A DNA stretch of 64,000 nucleotides from positions 1-64,000 of the forward strand of contig SCQF01000053.1 in NCBI GenBank assembly GCA_004321905.1. Reading direction: 5' to 3'. Both the position numbers and the translations under genes were made by a program. Under the pieces are notes generated by a model. The model made no database searches. It saw only the letters and a program-made list of their open reading frames with translations, and was not told where the DNA came from. The stretch comes from Verrucomicrobiota bacterium (lineage in GTDB: Bacteria; Verrucomicrobiota; Kiritimatiellia; CAIQIC01). Shown here piece by piece: positions 1-10,121 of this stretch. Positions within the stretch are counted from its first letter, which is position 1, and every line of letters begins with the position of its first letter.

Positions 1-26
1 CACAGCCCGCAAGGGCCTTTCATCAA

Positions 27-94
27 GGGAGGCTGCCGCCTCCCCTGAACTCCTCCGCTAAGGAGCGCCTTCCTCCCCGTGGCAAGCCACGGGG
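27..94. repeat. cluster of three short hairpins in noncoding DNA
   Basis: gggaggc-tgcc-gcctccc (27-44), ctcct-n6-aggag (50-65), ccccgtggc-aa-gccacgggg (75-94); no credible ORF. Confidence 0.6.
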
Positions 95-100
95 AACCCG

Positions 101-151
101 GCGCTTCATTCTTGGAAAATCGTTACGATCAATTTTCCAAGGTTTGGAAAA
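101..151. repeat. 19-bp palindrome pair (degenerate 101-119, good 133-151; period 32)
   Basis: ttttccaaggtttggaaaa at 133-151; half-site cttggaaaa ending at 119. Confidence 0.7.
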
Positions 152-219
152 TGGCAGTTTTTTCAGCAAAAAAAGCACAAACAGCACAAGATGAAGTCTG
201 ATCTTGTGTTTCTTTGTGG

Positions 220-1296
220 CTACTTTTTCAGCAACAATGCGAGGTGCGTGCGCAGTTCGGATTCAAGATTGCGGTTTTCGTAACTGGCGAGTCGCTCGCG
301 CTGACGGGCGCGGACGGCGATGCGCAAGCGTTCGTCGTGCACCAAGCGTCCGAGCATCTCGGCGATGAGGTCGAAGCGCTTCTCTTTGACCAGCACGCCC
401 GCCCCGGCGAGCGTCTCCGGCACGGCACCGGCGGCGTAGGCGAGCACCGGGACGTCGTTGACCAGCGCTTCGATCAGCGGGATGCAGAAGCCTTCGTGCT
501 CGCTCATGCAGAGGAAGGCGTGCGCGCTCCGGTAGCAACCGTTGAGTTCCGCCTGGGGCAGGGAACCGGTCAGTTCGACGTGCGCCAGTTGCAGTTCCCG
601 GGTACGCGTAAAAACCAGCGCCTCGTAGCGCTCCAGTCCGGCGTAGGAACCGACGTGGATCAGGCGCGAGTTTGGTTCCACATAGCGTTGGAAGTAATAG
701 AACGTGGCGAGCAAATCTTCGATGCGCTTGTTCGGTACGCCGCGTCCGACAAAGAGGATGTTGACGCGGCCATCGTCATATTTTGCCAGCGTTGCGGCGC
801 TGGCCGCGCCGCGCAACTGCGCGAAGTCCAGCATCAGCGGCAACACGCCGACCGCGCCATAGCCGGCGGCGCGCAATTCGGCAGCGTTGAATTCGCTGAC
901 GGCCAAGTTGACTTCCGCCGCGCCGGCGAGCGTTCGGAGTTGCTCGCGGCCCGTGCGTAATTGTCGGGCGACCGGCTCGAAAAAATCCTCAAAGAATTCC
1001 GGCGGAGTGATGTTGTGGTAACGGAGCGCCTTGCGGCAGTTCAGTTGGCGGAAGATTTCGTTGATTGGCGAACCGATGGATAGGTGGAGCAGGGCGATAT
1101 CGCCGGGTTGAACGACCTGCGCCGCCGTTGTGACATCGCGCGCCTCGCGGCGTAGCTCCGGCAGGATACGCTGACGTTCGCAGAAAATCTCCGAGGCAAA
1201 ACCCCAACTTTGAAAAAGGCGGCGTAACTTGCGGGCCTCGTTGCTGATGGCGTCGCCTTGGCTGAAACCGGCCACAAGTTGGTGAATGGCAGCCAC
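220..1296 (-). CDS. GT4-type glycosyltransferase
   Basis: 358 aa ORF; EHEGFCIPLIEALVNDVPVLAY..GAVPETLAGAGVL GT4 C-terminal signature; opposite-strand ORFs lack family features. Confidence 0.85.
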   Translation of the reverse strand: MAAIHQLVAGFSQGDAISNEARKLRRLFQSWGFASEIFCERQRILPELRREARDVTTAAQVVQPGDIALLHLSIGSPINEIFRQLNCRKALRYHNITPPEFFEDFFEPVARQLRTGREQLRTLAGAAEVNLAVSEFNAAELRAAGYGAVGVLPLMLDFAQLRGAASAATLAKYDDGRVNILFVGRGVPNKRIEDLLATFYYFQRYVEPNSRLIHVGSYAGLERYEALVFTRTRELQLAHVELTGSLPQAELNGCYRSAHAFLCMSEHEGFCIPLIEALVNDVPVLAYAAGAVPETLAGAGVLVKEKRFDLIAEMLGRLVHDERLRIAVRARQRERLASYENRNLESELRTHLALLLKK

Positions 1297-1299
1297 GTT

Positions 1300-2382
1300 T
1301 TAGCCTTCGGCATGCAAGAGCGGGGCGAGGTGCGCGCGCAGCTCGGCTGCGAGATCGCGGTTTTCATAACTGGCGAGCCGCTCGCGCTGGCGGGCAAGTA
1401 CGGCGGCACGCAGCGGAGCATCGTGAACGAGTCGGCCCAGCATTTCGGCGACGAGGTCGAAGCGCTTCTCACGGAATAGCACACCCGCGCCGGCGAGCGT
1501 CTCCGGCACGGCGCCGGCGGCGTAGGCGAGCACCGGCACATCGTTGACCAGCGCTTCGATCAGCGGAATGCAGAAGCCCTCGTGCTCGCTCATGCTCAGG
1601 AATACATGCGCGCTTCGATAGCAGGCGTTGAGTTGGGCTTGTGGCAGGTTTCCGGTCAGTTCAACATTCACCAAGGCCAATTCGTGGATGCGGGTGCGGA
1701 TGATGCCTGCGTAGGTTTCCAAGCCGGTATAGGCGCCAACGTGGATCAAACGCGAATCCGGCACGATATAGCGCTGAAAATAATGGAATGCGGCCAGCAC
1801 ATCATCAAGGCACTTGTTGGGCGCGCCGCGACCAACGAAGAGTACATTGGTCAGTCCATCGGCAAACTTGTTCAGGTGTGTGCGGCTGATCTCGCCGCGC
1901 AAGCGCGCGAAATCCAGCACCAGCGGAAAGAGAGCAACTTTTGGATAGCCCGCCTGCTCAAGCTCGGCTGCGTTAAAGGCGCTATCGGCAAGGTTGACCT
2001 CCGCCACGCCGGCGAGCGCACGCGTCTGTTCGCGGCCCAGCGCGAGCTGCTGTGCGATCTGTTCCTGTACACCACGAAAATACTCCGGCGGTGTGATGTT
2101 GTGATACAGCAACGCTTTGCGGCAACGCAACTGCCGGAACAACTCGTTGGCCGTGGAGCCGATGGAAAGATGCAGCAGCGCGATGTCATCGGGCCGGAGA
2201 GCCGCGGGCAATGTGGCGAGGTCGCGCGCGTCGCGCCGCAACTCGGGCAGAATCCGCTTCGTTTCGCAGAATATCTCCGACGCAAAACCCCAACCGCGAA
2301 AAATTTTTCGCAACACGCGTGCTTCGTTGCTAATGGCATCGCCATTGGCAAACCCGGCCACAAGCTGGTGGATGGCGCTCAT
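1300..2382 (-). CDS. GT4-type glycosyltransferase, tandem paralogue of 220-1296
   Basis: 360 aa ORF colinear and highly similar to the preceding gene. Confidence 0.85.
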   Translation of the reverse strand: MSAIHQLVAGFANGDAISNEARVLRKIFRGWGFASEIFCETKRILPELRRDARDLATLPAALRPDDIALLHLSIGSTANELFRQLRCRKALLYHNITPPEYFRGVQEQIAQQLALGREQTRALAGVAEVNLADSAFNAAELEQAGYPKVALFPLVLDFARLRGEISRTHLNKFADGLTNVLFVGRGAPNKCLDDVLAAFHYFQRYIVPDSRLIHVGAYTGLETYAGIIRTRIHELALVNVELTGNLPQAQLNACYRSAHVFLSMSEHEGFCIPLIEALVNDVPVLAYAAGAVPETLAGAGVLFREKRFDLVAEMLGRLVHDAPLRAAVLARQRERLASYENRDLAAELRAHLAPLLHAEG

Positions 2383-2424
2383 ATTCTAACCCGTGTCGCG
2401 TGACAACGTGGTGTTTGACTAAAA

Positions 2425-2478
2425 GGTAGGGCGCGCACGCCGTGCGCGCCGCGGCGCTCGCGGCGCGAGCGCCCTACC
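2425..2478. repeat. double-hairpin intergenic element bounded by GGTAGGGC/GCCCTACC
   Basis: terminal stem 2425-2432/2471-2478; hairpins gcgcgcac-gcc-gtgcgcgc and ggcgctcg-cggcg-cgagcgcc. Confidence 0.7.
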
Positions 2479-2494
2479 CATGACCCGTGCTTAT

Positions 2495-3697
2495 TCACCC
2501 GAGGTTTTCCAAGGCTTGAAAAAGGCGCTGTTCGACGGCGGGCCAGGCGTAGGCGCGCAGCACGTAGTTGCGGCCATTTTCGCCGAGCGCGCGACGCAAC
2601 GGTGGATCGTCGAGCAAGCGCAGCAGCGCCTCCTCGAAATCGGGATAGTGACGGAACCAAAGGCCACCGTTCGACTGCGCACACTGCCACCGGAGCACCG
2701 CGCTTTTCGCATGGACGAGGCCCGGCGTACGCGCGAGCCACGCCTCCAGCAGCACGATGCCAAAACTTTCGTTGACCGAGGGATGCACGAAGGCAACCGC
2801 GCCGGCCATCGCCTCGTGTTTTTCATGCTCACTGACAAAACCGAGGTCGAGAATGTGCTCTTGCAAAGCGGGCGGCGCTTCGATGGGGCCGCTGCCGGTG
2901 CAGACCAGCTTCACGTCGCGTCCGGTGCGTTCGCGGAAGGCATTGAGATAGTCGCAGAGCAACGGCGTGCCCTTGAGTGTCTCGCGGCGTCCGGAATAAA
3001 TCACATAGGACGCGGTCAGTCCGCGCCGTTTGGCGAACGCGGTGGCAGCAACCTCAAAGGAATCCAAGCCCATGCCAACCACCGCACTTTTGGCGTCAGG
3101 AAAATCATAGAGGCGTCGCGCCAGTTCGCGTTCCGGCGCGGAGTTGAAGAGACAGCCGGCGGCGCGGTCGAACATGCCGCGCATCAGGCCGAGGTAGGCG
3201 AAGGCTTCATCGTGCAGGCACGGCACGAGAAATGTTTTCTTTGGCCAAATCCGGCTGGCGTTATAGGTGACACCGAACAGATAAGGCCCGGCGAGGATGC
3301 GGTCGAATTCATCGCCGTGCGCGCGCAGAAAGTCGCAAAGTGCGCGGCTGTTGACGCTGTTCTGTATCCAGATTTCTTCTTCGTGCGCGGTGACCGGTGC
3401 GCCGCGATCAATCTGTCCTTGCACGCGCAAAAATGCGCCGACGTCGCGTTCGGCATCCACCGGAAAAAAATGCACATCGAGGTTGCCCATTTTGCGCTGA
3501 CCGGGCGGCAGGGTGTTTTCCCACGAGAAATGGTTTTGCGCGCAGGTGGTCAAGAAGGTGACGTGGTGACCGGCAGCGGCAGCGTGTTCCGCGAGCTTCT
3601 TGAGCAACGTCTCAGCGCCACCGACGGTGCCGTGTTCGGCAAAGCGCGGCGCGATGAAGGCGATGCGGTCGGCGCACGACATCAGGCACCTTTCCAA
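2495..3697 (-). CDS. GT4-type glycosyltransferase
   Basis: 400 aa; GGAETLLKKLAEHAAAAGHHVTFLTT N-domain and HPSVNESFGIVLLEAWLARTP C-domain; C-terminus FQALENLG encoded by the palindrome at 2505-2523. Confidence 0.85.
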   Translation of the reverse strand: MERCLMSCADRIAFIAPRFAEHGTVGGAETLLKKLAEHAAAAGHHVTFLTTCAQNHFSWENTLPPGQRKMGNLDVHFFPVDAERDVGAFLRVQGQIDRGAPVTAHEEEIWIQNSVNSRALCDFLRAHGDEFDRILAGPYLFGVTYNASRIWPKKTFLVPCLHDEAFAYLGLMRGMFDRAAGCLFNSAPERELARRLYDFPDAKSAVVGMGLDSFEVAATAFAKRRGLTASYVIYSGRRETLKGTPLLCDYLNAFRERTGRDVKLVCTGSGPIEAPPALQEHILDLGFVSEHEKHEAMAGAVAFVHPSVNESFGIVLLEAWLARTPGLVHAKSAVLRWQCAQSNGGLWFRHYPDFEEALLRLLDDPPLRRALGENGRNYVLRAYAWPAVEQRLFQALENLG

Positions 3698-4191
3698 TCC
3701 TTGGTCGCCTCTGGCGCCGCCGGAGGCGGGTAAACCTTGGAAACCGTGCCGGTCTGTTTTTCCAAGGTTTGGACGCGGCGTTCGAGTTCCTGAATTTTCG
3801 CGGCGTATTTTTGATCCACGCCCTCAATCGCGGTGACGAGTAGACCGTTGACCTGATTCTGTTGCGACCAGAGGCGGTAGGTGTAAAACTTGAGCAGGCC
3901 CCAGATCACTTTTTTGAGCGCGACCAGCGCCGGGCCCCAAAAACGGCGGCGTTCACGGATCGGGAAATCGGAAATATCAACAAAAACGGCATCGCGGAGG
4001 CACTTGAGATAGAAGTTCAGAAATTCGTCGGCGTCGCGCAGATGAGCGAGGTTCATCCTCTCGGCATGCGCGATACGCGCGTCGGCATAGACGCCTTCGC
4101 CGGTTTTCTTTTCCACCGCGGCGCGAATTTCCGCGACGAGTTTTTCCGCGTCCACGCCCGGCGTGTTGATCTCGAATAAGGTTTGGCTCAT
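3682..4191 (-). CDS. hypothetical protein of the glycosyltransferase cluster
   Basis: 169 aa, overlaps the GT start; C-terminal third overlaps palindrome copies. Confidence 0.65.
   Translation of the reverse strand: MSQTLFEINTPGVDAEKLVAEIRAAVEKKTGEGVYADARIAHAERMNLAHLRDADEFLNFYLKCLRDAVFVDISDFPIRERRRFWGPALVALKKVIWGLLKFYTYRLWSQQNQVNGLLVTAIEGVDQKYAAKIQELERRVQTLEKQTGTVSKVYPPPAAPEATKDWKGA
3690..3776. repeat. three degenerate 19-bp palindromes (3690-3708, 3726-3744, 3758-3776), inside coding sequence
   Basis: ctttccaatccttggtcgc, gcgggtaaaccttggaaac, ttttccaaggtttggacgc; last two are 32 bp apart. Confidence 0.6.
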
Positions 4192-4263
4192 GCATCATCT
4201 CCGCTGCGGGGGAGATTAGGCAGGGCCGCAGGCCGTGTCAATCACGCCGGGGCTGGACGCCGC

Positions 4264-4695
4264 TCACTTGTTCATGGAGAATGTGCCGGAGCTGGCGTCG
4301 GTGATATTCGTCCAAGTGCCACTGGCGCCGTTGCGGTCGCCATTCACGGTGCCGCTCCACTGGGAAACCACATGGCCCGGCTCGCGTACCGTGGTGAGGC
4401 TGAGCGTATTGCCGCTAAGCTGGCCGGTGGCCGAACCGGAGCCGGAGCCATCGTCGCGGGAATAGGTGCCGCTCAAGACGTTATCGGCCTGCGTCAGGCT
4501 CAAAGAAAAAGTTTGACCGGTGCTGAACGAGCCATGCCAGACACCCGTCATGGTGGCGGCGGTCGGTGTTGCGTTAGTGGTGAGCGGTGCGGACGTGGTA
4601 TCGTCACTGCCACCGCCGCAGCCGGTCAGTGCCGCGGGCAACGCGAGCAGCACGGTTGTCAGCGCTAGGATGATCAGACCTTGTAGTGTTTTCAT
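4264..4695 (-). CDS. putative lipoprotein
   Basis: MKTLQGLIILALTTVLLALPAALTGCGGG signal/lipobox from the ATG at 4695. Confidence 0.7.
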   Translation of the reverse strand: MKTLQGLIILALTTVLLALPAALTGCGGGSDDTTSAPLTTNATPTAATMTGVWHGSFSTGQTFSLSLTQADNVLSGTYSRDDGSGSGSATGQLSGNTLSLTTVREPGHVVSQWSGTVNGDRNGASGTWTNITDASSGTFSMNK

Positions 4696-4804
4696 ATGGT
4701 TTTTCCTCCACCGCACAGTATCGCGTTCTTCCGCCAGCTTGTCTATCGTGAATTTTATCGTTGCCGGAAAGTGGCGGCTCGACGAAACTCTCGCCCGATT
4801 CATT

Positions 4805-6277
4805 ATGTATCGTTTATTTTTCCAAAGCGGTGAGCACCAGGGTCGCCGCGTAGCCATCCGGCAGGGGCCGGTGCTGCTCGGACGGCATCCCGATTGCACG
4901 ATTCGGCTGCCCGACCCCGGCGTGGCGTTGCAGCATGCGATGCTGGAGGATCAGCCCAACGGCGGCGTGCGTTTGCGGCGGCTGGCGACCGACGTCGTGT
5001 TGCGGGTGAACCAACGCGACGTGACGGAAGCCGAGTTGCAACATGGCGACGCGATTGAAATCGGCCCGCATCACTTTGAATTCCAGCACGGCAGCGTCAC
5101 GACCATCGCAGGACCGACGAAGCGCCGGTTGGGCCTGCTACAGCAACTAACGCTGATGGCGGTGGGCGTGTTATTGCTGGGGCAAATGGCTTTTCTATTC
5201 ACCATTTCGATTTGGCGACGAGGCCAACCACCCGCGGCGACCAATAGCAGCGGTGTGACCACGAACATCACGCGTATCGCCGCTGCGCCGACCAAGCTTC
5301 CGTCGCCGCCCATCAAAACGCAGTTGCCGCCGCCGGTGGCGCGGGTCTCGAACGCGCCCGTGGAATCCGCCGCGTTATCGAATGAAATTCAGCAGATGCA
5401 AAAAGAGATCGTCCAGCTGCACCAGGACGTCGCCGCCTTGCCCGCGCCTACGCCGGTGGTGGCCTTGCCGGCCCTTCCGACGACAAACGTGGTCAATGCG
5501 ACCGACGAGACCGACGACTTGGTGCTGGCACAAGCCCAGCGCATGTTCAAGAAAACGATGAGCCATGCGGCACAACTGGAAGCGGAAACCCTCGATAGCG
5601 AGTTGGAGACCATTGAGAACATGGCCCCGGATTTTCTGCCACCTTATGTCGAGCGCGCCCAAGCTCTGGAACGGCGCGGTTTGAGCAAGGACGCTTTGAC
5701 GCAATGGCAGCGGGTACAGAAGCTGGCGAAAAACAGCGATCTACGGTTGCGCGCGGAGGAAGAAATCGCACGGCTTGAAACACGCCCAAGCACGCCGCGC
5801 ACCCCAGAACTGGTGGTCGTTCCTCCGGTCACGCCCAAGCCCGCGCCACGCGTTTCAGCGACTCGTCCGGTGGTGTGCCTGGCACAGGTCGAGCGACAAA
5901 AGCTGATGGCGACCGAGAAATATGACGAACTGCGGTTGCTGCGCATCACCATCGCACCGGTGACGGGCGTAGCGTTGTTCAATCCATCCGAGGTGGAAGT
6001 GGTGGTGAACTTTTTTGACCGCGATGAGAAATCTGGCCGCGTAGCGCTTTCGCGCGCCATCGTACCCGGCGCGGCCTTGCGCGCCGCGGCTACGGCACTG
6101 ATGGGCGCACCGGTGGAATTCACCGCCAGCTATCAAGTGCCGCGCGGGCTTCGTCAACAAGAGGAACGCCAATCAGGCGGTGCGTGGCGCTATTACGGTT
6201 ATCGTGTTGAATTGCTTTATCAGGGTAAACTCCACGATCAGCGCGAACATCCCGCCGGCCTGCCGTCTGCCGACTAA
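4805..6277 (+). CDS. FHA-domain membrane protein
   Basis: MYRLFFQSGEHQGRRVAIRQGPVLLGRHPDCTIRLPDPGVALQHAML (FHA), TM segment, repeat-like C-terminus; internal ATG preferred over the 4520 ORF start. Confidence 0.75.
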   Translation: MYRLFFQSGEHQGRRVAIRQGPVLLGRHPDCTIRLPDPGVALQHAMLEDQPNGGVRLRRLATDVVLRVNQRDVTEAELQHGDAIEIGPHHFEFQHGSVTTIAGPTKRRLGLLQQLTLMAVGVLLLGQMAFLFTISIWRRGQPPAATNSSGVTTNITRIAAAPTKLPSPPIKTQLPPPVARVSNAPVESAALSNEIQQMQKEIVQLHQDVAALPAPTPVVALPALPTTNVVNATDETDDLVLAQAQRMFKKTMSHAAQLEAETLDSELETIENMAPDFLPPYVERAQALERRGLSKDALTQWQRVQKLAKNSDLRLRAEEEIARLETRPSTPRTPELVVVPPVTPKPAPRVSATRPVVCLAQVERQKLMATEKYDELRLLRITIAPVTGVALFNPSEVEVVVNFFDRDEKSGRVALSRAIVPGAALRAAATALMGAPVEFTASYQVPRGLRQQEERQSGGAWRYYGYRVELLYQGKLHDQREHPAGLPSAD

Positions 6278-6296
6278 AGTTCCAAGCCTTGGAAAA
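6278..6296. repeat. 19-bp palindrome, single copy between convergent genes
   Basis: agttccaagccttggaaaa. Confidence 0.8.
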
Positions 6297-6309
6297 AAAC
6301 GCTATGCGG

Positions 6310-6371
6310 GGTAGGGCGAGGCATCCCAGCGAGCCGCGTTATAACGGCTCCGCCGAAGGCGTCGCTCCACC
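6310..6371. repeat. 26-bp-arm inverted repeat, GGTAGGGCG family
   Basis: ggtagggcgaggcatcccagcgagcc...ggctccgccgaaggcgtcgctccacc. Confidence 0.75.
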
Positions 6372-6376
6372 AAAAA

Positions 6377-7780
6377 TCAGCAGCGATGACGTTGTCCAAA
6401 ATGCCGCTGGCCGCCTTGGCGTCCGCCACCACCGCCGCGTGGCGGGGGACGAGCGGCGGCGCCAGTCGCGTGGCGCGCAGCTTCGGAGTGGAATTGATGC
6501 TGCTCCACCGGGATCGGCTTGCGAATCAGACGCTCAATGGCGCGTAGAAAATCGCGTTCTTCAGATGAGCAGAAGGAAATCGCGTCACCCTCCGCCCCGG
6601 CCCGCGCGGTGCGGCCGATGCGATGGACGTAGGTCTCCGGTTCGATGGGCAAGTGGTAGTTGATGACGTGTGTGATGTTGTCCACATCAATGCCGCGCGC
6701 GGCGATGTCGGTGGCAACGAGTACGCGGACGCGGCCCGTTTTGAAGCCCGCCAGCGCCGCCGTACGCGCGCTTTGGCTCTTGTTGCCGTGAATCGCCGCC
6801 GCCGTGATGCCGGCCTTGGCGAGTTTTTCGCACACCTTGTTTGCGGCGTGTTTCATCTGCGCGAAGACGATCACACGGTCCATGCCGGTGTCGTTCAAGA
6901 GTTGCACCAGCAGCGCATCCTTGTGCTGCCGATCCACGAACAGCACCTTCTGCGCGATCTTTTCGACCGTCGGCTGTTCGGGGGTGATGGTGACGTGTAC
7001 CGGGTTATGCACCAGCGTTCTCGCCAGCGAGACCACTTCCGGCTGTAGCGTCGCCGAGAAAAAGAGCGACTGGCGTTTGGGCGGCAGCGCGGCGATGACT
7101 TTACGGATGTCGCGGATGAAACCCATGTCGAGCATCCGGTCGGCTTCGTCGAGTACGAAAATTTCGATGCCATCAAGTTTGCAAAAACCTTGTCCCATCA
7201 AGTCCAGCAAGCGGCCGGGCGTGGCGACGACGATATCCATGCCGCGGCTCAACGCGGCTTCTTGTGGCCGCTGACCGACGCCGCCAAAGATCACCGTATG
7301 CGAAATGTGCAGGTGCCGTCCGTAGGCGTGGATGCTGTCGCCGATTTGCGCCGCGAGTTCGCGCGTTGGCGCCAAAATCAGTACACGCGGGCGGTTGCGG
7401 ATTGGCTGCCGCTTGTGCAAGGTCAGGTGTTGCAAAATCGGCAGGACAAAGGCGGCGGTCTTGCCGGTGCCGGTCTGTGCGCAGCCGAGGATGTCGCGGC
7501 CCGCGAGCAGGTGCGGGATGGATTGCATTTGGATGGGCGTCGGCGTGACGTACCCTTCTTCGCTGACTGCGCGCTGGATTTGCGGCAGTAGCGAGGCGAA
7601 TACAGGATGGACGGGTCGCGGCGTTTCCAGCAGGCCGTTGATCGAGGCCGGGTGAGGTAACGGCGGTGGTGTCACGCCATGGTGGTGAGGTGTGTGGGCG
7701 GCAGTGGTTGCTGCCGGTTTCGTGTGGGTGACATGCTGCACAGGGTGCGCATGCAGCCCATGAGGGTGCTTGTTCTGCAT
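6377..7780 (-). CDS. DEAD-box RNA helicase, RhlE-like
   Basis: [48 protein letters not shown] motifs; start at MQNKHPHG or slightly upstream (7801). Confidence 0.9.
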   Translation of the reverse strand: MQNKHPHGLHAHPVQHVTHTKPAATTAAHTPHHHGVTPPPLPHPASINGLLETPRPVHPVFASLLPQIQRAVSEEGYVTPTPIQMQSIPHLLAGRDILGCAQTGTGKTAAFVLPILQHLTLHKRQPIRNRPRVLILAPTRELAAQIGDSIHAYGRHLHISHTVIFGGVGQRPQEAALSRGMDIVVATPGRLLDLMGQGFCKLDGIEIFVLDEADRMLDMGFIRDIRKVIAALPPKRQSLFFSATLQPEVVSLARTLVHNPVHVTITPEQPTVEKIAQKVLFVDRQHKDALLVQLLNDTGMDRVIVFAQMKHAANKVCEKLAKAGITAAAIHGNKSQSARTAALAGFKTGRVRVLVATDIAARGIDVDNITHVINYHLPIEPETYVHRIGRTARAGAEGDAISFCSSEERDFLRAIERLIRKPIPVEQHQFHSEAARHATGAAARPPPRGGGGGRQGGQRHFGQRHRC

Positions 7781-7946
7781 TTCGGGATCTCCGTCCGGCA
7801 TTACACATCTCTGCCCGCCGGACGCGTGGAAAAGAAGGAGCCGCGACTGTCGCGGCGATGCAGCCACCGGGCTGCTTGAGGCGTGAAACAATACCCGCTG
7901 GCCGCCCAAAGTCAAGCCTGTCGCAGTTTGGATAGCATTTCTGTCC

Positions 7947-8069
7947 GGGGAGCGCACGCGCCCTCGCGTGCGACAGACCGCGCCCACGCGGTTTGCACGA
8001 GGAACCGGATTACCCCCGAAGCGTGAGGCGAGGCGCCTCACGTCGCACGCGAGGGCGCGTGTGCTCCCC
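7947..8069. repeat. long inverted repeat with 28-bp arms (27/28 match)
   Basis: ggggagcgcacgcgccctcgcgtgcgac (7947-7974) vs gtcgcacgcgagggcgcgtgtgctcccc (8042-8069); inner gtgaggcg/cgcctcac. Confidence 0.85.
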
Positions 8070-8150
8070 AACCAAAGCTCTGGAAAATATCTGCATCCGC
8101 TGAATTTTTCTCTGTGTTTTTGCGGGCGCTGCGCTACAGTCCGCGGCTCC

Positions 8151-10121
8151 ATGATTGAATTTCGTCAAGTCAGCAAGCGGTATGGCGGCCAGATTGTGCT
8201 GGATGCCGTGAACTTTCGCGTCAATGCAGGTGAGCGCGCGGGGTTTGTCGGCCCGAACGGGGCGGGCAAGAGTACGGTCTTTGCCTTGGTCGCCGGCGAG
8301 ATGGAGGCCGATGGCGGCAAGGTCGAGTTGGCCAAGGACATCCGCTTGGGCTATTTGCGGCAGCAAATCCTGAATGATGATTCGGCGACGCCGCTCCGCG
8401 CCTACGTTGAACGCGCCGCGCCGGATTTGCAAACAATCCATGCGGAAATTCATCTGCTGGAAGAAGAGTTGCGGCAGGAACCGGACTCGGCGGCGCGAGA
8501 ACGGACCCTTCGCCGGGTCGGCGAGTTGCAGACGATTTTCGAGCATCGCGGCGGCTATGATATTCACGCGCGCGCTGCGGCGGCGTTGTGTGGGCTGGGT
8601 TTTCCTGCCGACGGCCTTGATCGTCCGATGGGCGAATTTAGCGGTGGCTGGCAAATGCGCGCGGAACTGGCGCGTGCGTTGGTCGCCGATCCTGATTTGC
8701 TCCTGCTCGACGAACCTTCAAACTATCTCGATCTGCCCGCGGTCGAATGGTTGCGCGGTTTTCTCGCGGAATACCGCGGCACGTTGGCGTTGATTTCGCA
8801 CGACCGCTATTTGCTCAACGCGCTCACCGAGGTCATCTATGAAGTCGCCGGCGGCGCGGTGACGCGGTACGCGGGCAACTTCGCGTGGTATCAGCAGGAG
8901 CGCGTGCGCCGTCGCGATCAGGTGCAGGCGATCCAACGGAACCAGCAGGTGAAACGTGAAAAAATCGAGCGCTTCATCGAACGTTTCCATGCCAAGAACA
9001 CCAAGGCCACGCAGGTGCAGAGTCGCGTCAAAATGCTCGAGCGCATGGAAGAAAAGGCCGTCAAATTGCCGGAAATTGCGCGCGGCATGGGCCAAATCCG
9101 GCTGGCCCAGCCACCGCCCTGCGGCGCGGAAGTCTTGCGGCTGGAGCGCATAAGTTTTCGGTATGACGATAACGCACCGTGGGTTTTGCGTGATTTGGAT
9201 TTGACGATCAATCAAGGCGAGAAGCTGGCGATTGTCGGCTCGAACGGTATGGGCAAAACCACGCTTTTGCGCCTGTTGGCCGGACAACTCCAACCGGTCG
9301 CAGGCAAACGCGTGGTCGGCTACAAGGTCGTCGCGGGCTATCAATCGCAAGAATTTGCCGAAACGATGGAATTGGATCTCACCGCCATCGAAACGCTCCG
9401 CTCGGTTGCGCCGGATGCGGGCGAGCGGGAAATCCGCACTTTGCTGGGCGGATTCGGTTTTTCGGGTGAGGCCGCCGAAAAAATGGTCAGGGTACTCAGC
9501 GGTGGCGAAAAAATTCGCTTGGCGTTCGCGCGCCTGCTCATTCGTCCGCCGAATCTACTGCTGCTCGACGAACCGACGACACATCTGGACATCGAATCGC
9601 GCGAGGCCTTGCAGGACGCGTTACGTGAATATCCCGGTACCGTGCTGTTGGTAAGTCACGATGTCGAGTTCGTCCGGGCCGTCGCCGGCGGCGTGATCGC
9701 CATGACGCCGCAGGACGTCACCCGCTATGTGGGTGGCTATGATTATTACAAAGAGAAAATCGCGCAACAAACCAAGGCCGCGCAGTTTTCGTCGTCGCCG
9801 ACGGAGGACGTAAAATCAGTCAGCGATTCCAAGGCCGCGCGTCGTGAGCGCGCCCAACAGCGCCAGGCGCGGCGCGAACTGACCAAGGAACTCGACCGAA
9901 AAATCAACAAGGCCGAGAAAAAAATCGCCGAAATGGAAATCGAACGCGCCGCGCTCTTTGCCAAACTTGCCGCCACGGAAACTTCGGCGGATGACCGCGC
10001 TGCTGCGGGGCGTCGGCTCAAAAACGTTGAGTTTGAACTGGGGCAGGTGATGCACGCGTGGGAAGAGGATTCCCTCCGCCGCGAAGAATTGTTACAAACG
10101 GCGGCGCAACCCAATGAATGA
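8151..10121 (+). CDS. ABC-F family ATPase (duplicated ABC domains)
   Basis: [31 protein letters not shown] and GSNGMGKTT Walker A; two ABC signature motifs; coiled C-terminus. Confidence 0.92.
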   Translation: MIEFRQVSKRYGGQIVLDAVNFRVNAGERAGFVGPNGAGKSTVFALVAGEMEADGGKVELAKDIRLGYLRQQILNDDSATPLRAYVERAAPDLQTIHAEIHLLEEELRQEPDSAARERTLRRVGELQTIFEHRGGYDIHARAAAALCGLGFPADGLDRPMGEFSGGWQMRAELARALVADPDLLLLDEPSNYLDLPAVEWLRGFLAEYRGTLALISHDRYLLNALTEVIYEVAGGAVTRYAGNFAWYQQERVRRRDQVQAIQRNQQVKREKIERFIERFHAKNTKATQVQSRVKMLERMEEKAVKLPEIARGMGQIRLAQPPPCGAEVLRLERISFRYDDNAPWVLRDLDLTINQGEKLAIVGSNGMGKTTLLRLLAGQLQPVAGKRVVGYKVVAGYQSQEFAETMELDLTAIETLRSVAPDAGEREIRTLLGGFGFSGEAAEKMVRVLSGGEKIRLAFARLLIRPPNLLLLDEPTTHLDIESREALQDALREYPGTVLLVSHDVEFVRAVAGGVIAMTPQDVTRYVGGYDYYKEKIAQQTKAAQFSSSPTEDVKSVSDSKAARRERAQQRQARRELTKELDRKINKAEKKIAEMEIERAALFAKLAATETSADDRAAAGRRLKNVEFELGQVMHAWEEDSLRREELLQTAAQPNE

